Shown here: positions 57,923-64,000 of the stretch, one piece after another
Position numbering within the stretch: position 1 is the first letter of the stretch
How the letters are laid out: every line of letters starts with the position of its first letter
Assembly: GCF_020283565.1 (NCBI RefSeq)
Contig: NC_060064.1
Coordinates: 7,864,266-7,928,265, forward strand
Direction: 5' to 3'
Origin: Trifolium pratense
Taxonomy: Eukaryota; Streptophyta; Magnoliopsida; Fabales; Fabaceae
Length of the DNA: 64,000 nt
Notes under the pieces: model-generated
Seen by the model: the letters and a program-made list of their open reading frames with translations, nothing else
Told to the model about the DNA's origin: nothing
Database searches by the model: none
Program-made: the position numbers and the translations under genes

Positions 57923-59463
57923 ATGGCGGAATCAAGCACTTACCTGCAACCATCAATCCCTAGATTTGATGGACACTATGATCATTGGTCAATGCTTATG
58001 GAAAATCTGCTGAGATCCAAAGAGTATTGGAGTCTCATTGAAGATGGAGTGTTTGTTGCTCCTGCTGGCGCATCGCAAGAACAAATTCAACGTGCACATG
58101 AGAGCAAGTTGAATGATCTGAAGGCGAAGAACTTCCTGTTTCAAGCTATTGATAGAGCAATACTTGAAACCATTCTTGCAAGAGGCACAGCTAAAGAGAT
58201 ATGGGACTCAATGCGACAGAAGTATCAAGGATCCACCAAAGTGAAGAGAGCACAACTTCAGGCTTTGAGGAAGGAATTTGAAACTCTTAACATGAAGATT
58301 GGTGAATCCATTGAGGAGTATTTCTCAAGAACTCTGTGCATTGCCAACAAGATGAGTAGTCATGGTGAGACTGTGACACAGTCTATGATTGTTGAAAAGA
58401 TCTTGAGATCTTTGACATCTAGATTCAACTATGTTGCTTGTTCAATAGAAGAATCTAATGACACAACAACCATGACAGTTGATGAGCTGCAGAGCAGCCT
58501 ACTTGTTCAAGAACAAAGAATGAAGAGTCAGAAAGATGAGCAAGAACAGATCCTCAAGGTCTCTAATGGTGGAAGAGGCTACAATGGTGGTAGAGGAGAA
58601 GGTTCTTACAGCAGAGGTCGAGGTAGGGCCAGAGGAAGAGGGGGAAGAGGTGCTTCAATCAATAAAGATTCAGTGGAATGCTACAAATGTCACAAACTTG
58701 GTCATTATCAAGCTGATTGCCCAAGTTGGGAAGAAGATCATGCTAACTATGCACAATTTGATGAGACAAAAGAAATTCTTTTGATGGCTCAAGAGACTGC
58801 AGTCAATAATTCAATAGAATCTGATGATAAGCTAGAATTGTGGTTCTTGGATTCAGGTTGTAGCAATCACATGGTGGGAAACAAGAACTGGTTATTTGAT
58901 TTTGATGACACATTCAAAGACTCAGTGAAATTGGGTGATGATTCAAAGATGGCTGTTGAAGGTAAAGGAAATTTGAAGTTGTACATCAAAGGTTTTGTTC
59001 AAACTCTCACAAATGTGTATTACTTGCCTGGCTTGAAGAACAATCTATTGAGTATTGGCCAATTGCAGTAAAAGAATTTGACAATTATATTCAAAGATGA
59101 TACCTGCAAAGTGTTTCATGATGAGAAAGGTTTAATCATGGCCACAGCTATGACTTTCAATAGAATGTTTGTGATCAAAGCACCTGTCATAGTCCCTCAA
59201 TGCATGAAGATCTCAGGAGCTGATGACTCTACCCTGTGGCATCAGAGATATGGCCACTTGAGCTTCAAAGGTATGAATATACTGACTCAAAAGCAAATGG
59301 TTATTGGTTTGCCTAAGTTGAAGGAATCAAATGAAAAATGTACAAACTGTATGAAAGGCAAACAACAAAAACAATCTGCACCTAAGAAAAGTTCATGGAG
59401 AGTTAGCACAAAGTTAGAACTGGTTCATTCTGATATATGTGGGCCAATTAGTCCGGAGTCAAA
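57923..59463 (+). pseudogene. Copia gag-protease-integrase N-terminus, one stop, truncated
   Basis: The ATG at 57923 opens a copia gag (UBN2-type) with a zinc knuckle CYKCHKLGHYQADC near residue 250, a protease with LDSGCSNHM, then a TAA at 59069-59071. The same frame continues with the integrase zinc region (LWHQRYGHLSFKGMN...CTNCMKGKQQ) to HSDICGPISPESNG at 59463, where the deletion junction lies. The stop and the deletion both inactivate the polyprotein. Confidence 0.85.
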
Positions 59464-60870
59464 TGGATCTATAAAACAAAGTATAATGAACAGGGAAAGA
59501 TAGATAAATACAAAGCAAGATTGGTGGCAAAGGGATATACTCAGCAGCAGGGCATTGACTACAATGAAGTTTTTGCTCCTGTGGCTAGATGGGATACCAT
59601 TAGAACCTTGTTGGCTATAGCTGCAGCTAGAAACTGGTGTGTATTTCAACTTGATGTAAAAAGTGCTTTCTTACATGGTGAGCTGGATGAGGAAGTGTAT
59701 GTTGAACAGCCTTTAGGTTATCAGAAAGCAGGGAAAGATATGGTTTACAAGTTGAAAAAGTCTCTTTATGGATTGAAGCAAGCCCCTAGAGCTTGGTATA
59801 GTAAAATAGAAGCCTATTTTTGCAAGGAAGGCTTCATGAAGTGTGCTCATGAACACACTCTCTTTGTAAAGAAAGAAGCAGAAAGCAAGGTGATCATTGT
59901 AAGTTTATATGTGGATGATCTGATTTTTACTGGTAATGATCAAAGATTGTTTGATGAATTCAAAAAGTCCATGGAAGAGAATTTTGCTATGACTGACCTA
60001 GGAAGAATGAGGTACTTCCTTGGAGTTGAAGTAAAGCAGACCAAGGAAGGTATATTCATGTCCCAGCAGAAATATGCTTTTGAAATTCTCAAGAGGTTCA
60101 ATATGGAAAACTGTAATGGTGTGTGCAACCCAATAGTGCCAGGCAACAAATTGATGAAAGATGAAAATGGAACAGCATGTGATGCAACTAATTACAAACA
60201 GATGGTAGGATGTCTGATGTATATGCTTGCTACTAGACCAGATTTGGCTTTTTCAGTCTGCTTAGTGGCAAGGTTTATGGAGAGGCCTACAGATATCCAT
60301 GTTGCTGCAGTCAAGAGAATTCTCAGGTACTTGAAGGGCACCATTAGCTATGGCTTGTGGTATGAAAAGAGAAATGGTGAGGAACTATCTGGCTGGTCTG
60401 ACAGTGATTATGCAGGTGACTTAGATGACAGGAAAAGCACATCAGGTTATGTGTTCATGATTGGCTCTAAAGTAGTTTCATGGTCCTCTAAGAAACAGCC
60501 TATTGTAACACTATCCACCACTGAGGCAGAATTCATAGCAGCAGCCAATTGTGCTTGTCAAGCCATTTGGTTGTCTAGGGTTCTTGCTCATATCTGTGCA
60601 GGCAAGGAAGAATGCATCACTGTATACTGTGATAATAGCTCTTCAATTAAGCTATCAAGGAATCCAGTGATGCATGGAAGAAGCAAGCACATTGATGTCA
60701 GATTTCATTTTCTTAGGGATCTAACCAAAGAGGGAAAGATTCAAATGCTGCATTGTTCATCCTTTGAGCAAGTTGCTGATATTATGACTAAGGCTTTGAG
60801 CCTTGACAACTTTTGTAGGATCAGGGATATGCTAAGCTTGTGTAAGATTGAAGATGTAATTGTAAACTGA
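59464..60870 (+). pseudogene. Copia reverse transcriptase (5'-truncated) and RNase H
   Basis: From the junction the frame changes. It opens in the middle of the reverse transcriptase (YKARLVAKGYTQQQGIDY), runs through FQLDVKSAFLHGELDEEVY, the catalytic YVDDLIFTGND, the RNase H Asp/Glu motifs (GWSDSDYAGD, TTEAEFIAA) and ends with HIDVRFHFLRD and a stop at 60868-60870. It is uninterrupted apart from the missing front. Confidence 0.88.
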
Positions 60871-60903
60871 ATCTTTGTATAGTATGCAGTTTAGGAGAGG
60901 CAT

Positions 60904-61118
60904 TGTTAGAGTATGAGCTGCAGGCATGCTCATTGGCAAGCCAAGCCCGCGTGTGAGCCAACTACGGCTGCTAGGCCTGCGCGCGCGTGGTTGCTTAAGG
61001 CACAAGTTAGTTGGATAAGTTGGTTAGTTTGTTGTTGATTGATTGTAACCGTTTTGCAAGAGCTATATAAGGCCTTGCCTATGTCAATGAGAACTTAGTG
61101 ATTGCATTTACCTTAACA
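60904..61118 (+). repeat. 3' LTR of copia element
   Basis: 215 bp, two substitutions from the left LTR (one in the 'actgcggctg/actacggctg' word, one in 'aaggtcttg/aaggccttg'). Confidence 0.95.
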
Positions 61119-61241
61119 ACTTATAGGTAGCATTTAGTTGTAGTTAGTTAGTAAAATTAGTTACAATGTTTGTTGGTTAATTAGTTACCTATGTGTTTTT
61201 TTGAACAACTAGTTACCTATGTGTTGATAACTTGTATTGCA

Positions 61242-61330
61242 AGCACCACTGGAAAAATTATAATTAGTGAGGGTAATCTTCCGTCACTAATACACTAAAT
61301 TTCCGTCACAAAGCTATTTAATGATGGAAT
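61242..61330. mobile_element. CACTA-like terminus fragment
   Basis: Starts CACTGGAAAAATTATAATTA and carries sub-terminal inverted words 'tagtgaggg'/'ccgtcactaa' and 'tccgtcaca', as at the ends of CACTA elements. The other end was not found. Confidence 0.4.
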
Positions 61331-61559
61331 TTGTTAAGCAACTATATAAATCCTATAAATAACCTTTTTCAATCCTCAACTGAATTCATATTTACCAAAA
61401 CCATTATCTCTAATATTCTCTTCAATTCTCAGGTTTCGCTAAGCCACAAATTTTCTCGCTTAGCCAAAACCTTAAGCTCCTGCTGCGACTATCTCTGTAT
61501 GCATCACAGAGTTTGTTTTAACACTATCTACTTGCTCTAGAACTAAAATTGACATTAAA

Positions 61560-61807
61560 GTTAGTATGTGATATTAGTGGTAGTTGCACTTTGACGTCCG
61601 AGAAAATTGAAATGAGGCTTAATTTTCATGTATTAATTTTGAAATCTATTATAAAAGTAAATTACAAGTTTCACTTTGACATTCGAGAAAATTGAAATGA
61701 AGCTTATTTTTCATGTATTAATTTTGTCAAAAGACATGAAAAATCAAATGATTATTGCTACACTTGCATAGATACAAATAAAACATTTTTAAAATTAACT
61801 AATAAAG
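61560..61807 (-). other. 3' flank of PAL copy 2 with local duplication
   Basis: 'cgagaaaattgaaatga' and 'ttttcatgtattaattttg' occur twice, an approximately 84-bp tandem duplication at 61590-61730. The part next to the stop is homologous to the flank of copy 1, so the gene duplication included the 3' UTR. Confidence 0.6.
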
Positions 61808-63557
61808 TTAACAAATTGGAAGAGGAGAACCATTCCACTCTCCCAAACATTCAAGAAGAGGATCAATGATTTTCCCTTGACACATAGCTGTGAATAGCTT
61901 GTCACACTCCTCACCTGGTGAAATGACTCTTTCTCCAGTTAGCAAAGAAGTTCCCAACTCCTCTCTCACAAACTTGTAAAGTGGATAAGATCTGCATCCA
62001 TTAATCTTGTTTGCAATTGTTGAGTTTCCACTCTCATATGCAGTCCTTGCACTTTCAACCTCTTTTGGCAAGAGGGTCTTCAACTCTTCCTCAAAAGTTG
62101 CAATCTTTTGGAAGATTGATGTGTTCGAATTCTTCTCACTTTCTCCATTGACTAAAGCATGTTCTACTAGCACTTGCCTGAGTTTTTGCGACAAGGGGTA
62201 TGTCGCACTACAAGGATCGTCAATATAGGAAAACACATGCTCCCTATCAACCACTTTCAACAAGTCTTTTTCACAGAATCTTGAAGGATGAAGTTCTCCA
62301 TTGACACCTACAGTTAAGGTCTTTTTGGCCACTTGGCTTACGGTATTCTTGACTGAGTTTTTCAAGTTCTCCTCCAAATGTCTTAAATCAATTGCTTGGC
62401 AAAGTGCAATCAAGAATGTGGAAGACATGAGTTGAAGGATCTCAATGGCTTCTTTTGTTTTTCGAGAAGAAATTAAACCTAAAGAGTTCACATCTTGGTT
62501 GTGTTGCTCGGCACTTTGGACATGAGTTGTAACTGGATTTGCAAGATATTGTAACTCAGAACAATAGGAAGCCATGGCAATTTCGGATCCCTTGAACCCG
62601 TAATCCAAGCTCGGATTTCTACTGGCGGAGAGATTTGAAGGCAATCCGTTGTTGTAAAAATCATTTACAAGCTCGGAGAATTGAGCAAACAAAAGTTTCC
62701 CAATTGATGCAAGAGCCAAACGTGTATTATCCATGGATACTCCGATAGGTGTTCCTTGAAAATTCCCGCCATGCAAAGCCTTGTTTCTTGAAACATCAAT
62801 CAAAGGGTTGTCATTGACAGAGTTGATCTCTCTCTCAATTGACTTGGTAGAGAATCTAATCACTTCAATTAGAGGACCAAGCCATTGTGGTGAAGTTCTA
62901 AGTGCATATCTATCTTGTTTTGGTTTCTGTAAAGGATCAATCTCATGCAACTTTTTTGCTGCCTTAACATAAGCACTTCCATCCAAAATGTGTTCCATAA
63001 TAGCAGCAGCCTCAATTTGACCAGGGTGGTGCTTCAACTTATGTGTCAAATGATCGGTAAATTCAGGCTTCCCTTGCATAACTTCAGCGAAAATTGCAGA
63101 TAGAACTTCAGACAACACCGCCAATATGTTAGCCTCAAACAGAACAATAGAAGCTAAACCAGAACCAACAGCAGTTCCATTAACAAGTGCAAGACCTTCT
63201 TTCGGTTGTAACTCAAAGAAATCAGCATTGATTCCAGCCAATTGAAAAGCTTCTTTAGCATTAAGTATTTCTCCAGAGGGCCCATGAGCTTTTGAATTTG
63301 GTCTACCAGTTAGTAAACCAGCAATGTAAGAAAGAGGCACTAAATCTCCCGAAGCTGTGATTGTACCGCGAAGTGGTAAACATGGAGTAATATTGTTGTT
63401 AAGGAGCTTGGTTATGGCTTCTAAGATTTCAAATCTAATGCCTGAATAACCTTGTAGAAGTGTGTTGATTCTTACTAACATGGCTGCTCGTGTTGCTGTG
63501 TGTGGTAGGATGTGGTTTGACTCAGTTCCATTTCCAAATATTCCAGCATTCAAAAAC
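61808..63557 (-). CDS. PAL: Phenylalanine ammonia-lyase copy 2, exon 2 (partial gene)
   Basis: This is the second exon (1750 bp, same length as in copy 1) of a PAL gene. It enters from a TTTTTCAG acceptor at the conserved phase-2 Arg codon followed by [13 protein letters not shown]. All landmarks I can check are canonical: [11 protein letters not shown], the MIO triad in [37 protein letters not shown], the [14 protein letters not shown] active-site segment, the shielding-domain region before [16 protein letters not shown], and the end [12 protein letters not shown]. The first exon (about 145 residues, with the catalytic Tyr loop) lies beyond the right edge; 63558-64000 is intron. It is the likely functional member of the pair. 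Its C-terminus differs from copy 1 at scattered positions only. Confidence 0.93.
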
Positions 63558-64000
63558 CTGAAAAACAAGAAGGAATAAGAATTGATATTAGGATCTTTGG
63601 TTTAATGTTGTTTCTTAACCATAAACTAAATCCATCTTAGAGATTCACGATTGATGTAATTATCTTTTATTTATTGCAGGATACCAACATATGTGTAGTT
63701 ATATGTTACTTTCCATTTATTCCAAGAAACCGACACATATATTATGATTTTTTTCTGCGGTTATGGTGCATAAGCGAATTCCTTATGCACATCCATAAAT
63801 AACACACAAAACCATTACACAGCAAAAATGGTTTTGGATTACAACCCGTAAAAATGGTTTTGGCATGATTAAGTACATCTAATATGAAACTATTCCACAG
63901 CAAAAATGGTTTTGGCATGATGACGTTCAGGGGTTGCTTTGTTGATTTGGGGTGGGAAATGGTGCATTTAGATATTTGTTAGATTCAATTTAATGATGAA
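63558..64000 (-). other. Intron of PAL copy 2
   Basis: No exon is visible to the window edge. The phrase 'aaaaatggttttgg' occurs three times at about 63825, 63851 and 63905, a short local repeat. Confidence 0.6.

Larger units (their letters stand above)
57606..61118 (+). mobile_element. Ty1/copia retrotransposon, internally deleted
   Basis: Two 215-bp LTRs (57606-57820, 60904-61118), TGTTAG...TTAACA, differ at only two positions. The flanks are ACTTA (57601-57605 and 61119-61123). The primer site tttggtatcag follows the left LTR and the purine tract taggagaggca precedes the right one. Coding order gag, protease, integrase start, then reverse transcriptase and RNase H is copia-type. The integrase core and the start of reverse transcriptase are deleted, so the copy cannot move by itself. 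Confidence 0.95.

Overview
This is nuclear DNA from a flowering plant. It is AT-rich, has intron-split genes with GT/AG borders, and is crowded with plant transposons (Ty1/copia, Ty3/gypsy-like, LINE, SINE, hAT, Mutator-like, PIF/Harbinger and Stowaway MITEs). The MOM1-type silencing gene with an N-terminal PHD finger, the tandem phenylalanine ammonia-lyase genes and the repeat families fit a papilionoid legume of the Medicago/Trifolium type. The species is an inference.

Layout. 0.3-3.2 kb: the 3' exons of a translin gene (+), with earlier exons off the left edge. 3.2-10.5 kb: gene-free AT-rich DNA with a 228-bp tandem repeat, SINEs, a foldback element carrying a piece of a foreign exon, and LINE remnants. 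10.6 kb: a one-exon SAUR gene (+). 12.1-13.2 kb: a broken LINE 3' end. 15.7-17.15 kb: an intronless multi-pass membrane protein gene (-). 17.2-27 kb: a repeat-rich spacer with SINEs, two hAT-like MITEs, a Stowaway MITE and a LINE fragment. 27.3-43.1 kb: a large MOM1-like chromatin-silencing gene (+) that can be followed through 16 coding exons with phase kept at every junction (1538 codons). Its fourth coding intron holds a complete 3.4-kb LTR retrotransposon with an exact 5-bp target duplication and no recognisable pol. 44.4-48.7 kb: a PAL copy (-) whose first exon has a 7-bp tandem duplication and has lost catalytic residues. 49-57.1 kb: nested MITEs and foldback elements, several with exact 3-, 8- or 9-bp target duplications. 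57.6-61.1 kb: a young, internally deleted copia element with 215-bp LTRs. 61.8-63.56 kb: exon 2 of a second PAL copy (-), intact in the visible part, whose exon 1 lies beyond the right edge.

How the genes relate. There is no operon logic here. The PAL copies are tandem paralogues of the entry enzyme of phenylpropanoid metabolism; the copy near the MOM1-like gene looks catalytically dead. The MOM1-like protein is predicted to act in transcriptional silencing of transposons while hosting a transposon in its own intron. Translin (small-RNA/ssRNA processing), SAUR (auxin response) and the membrane protein are unrelated neighbours.
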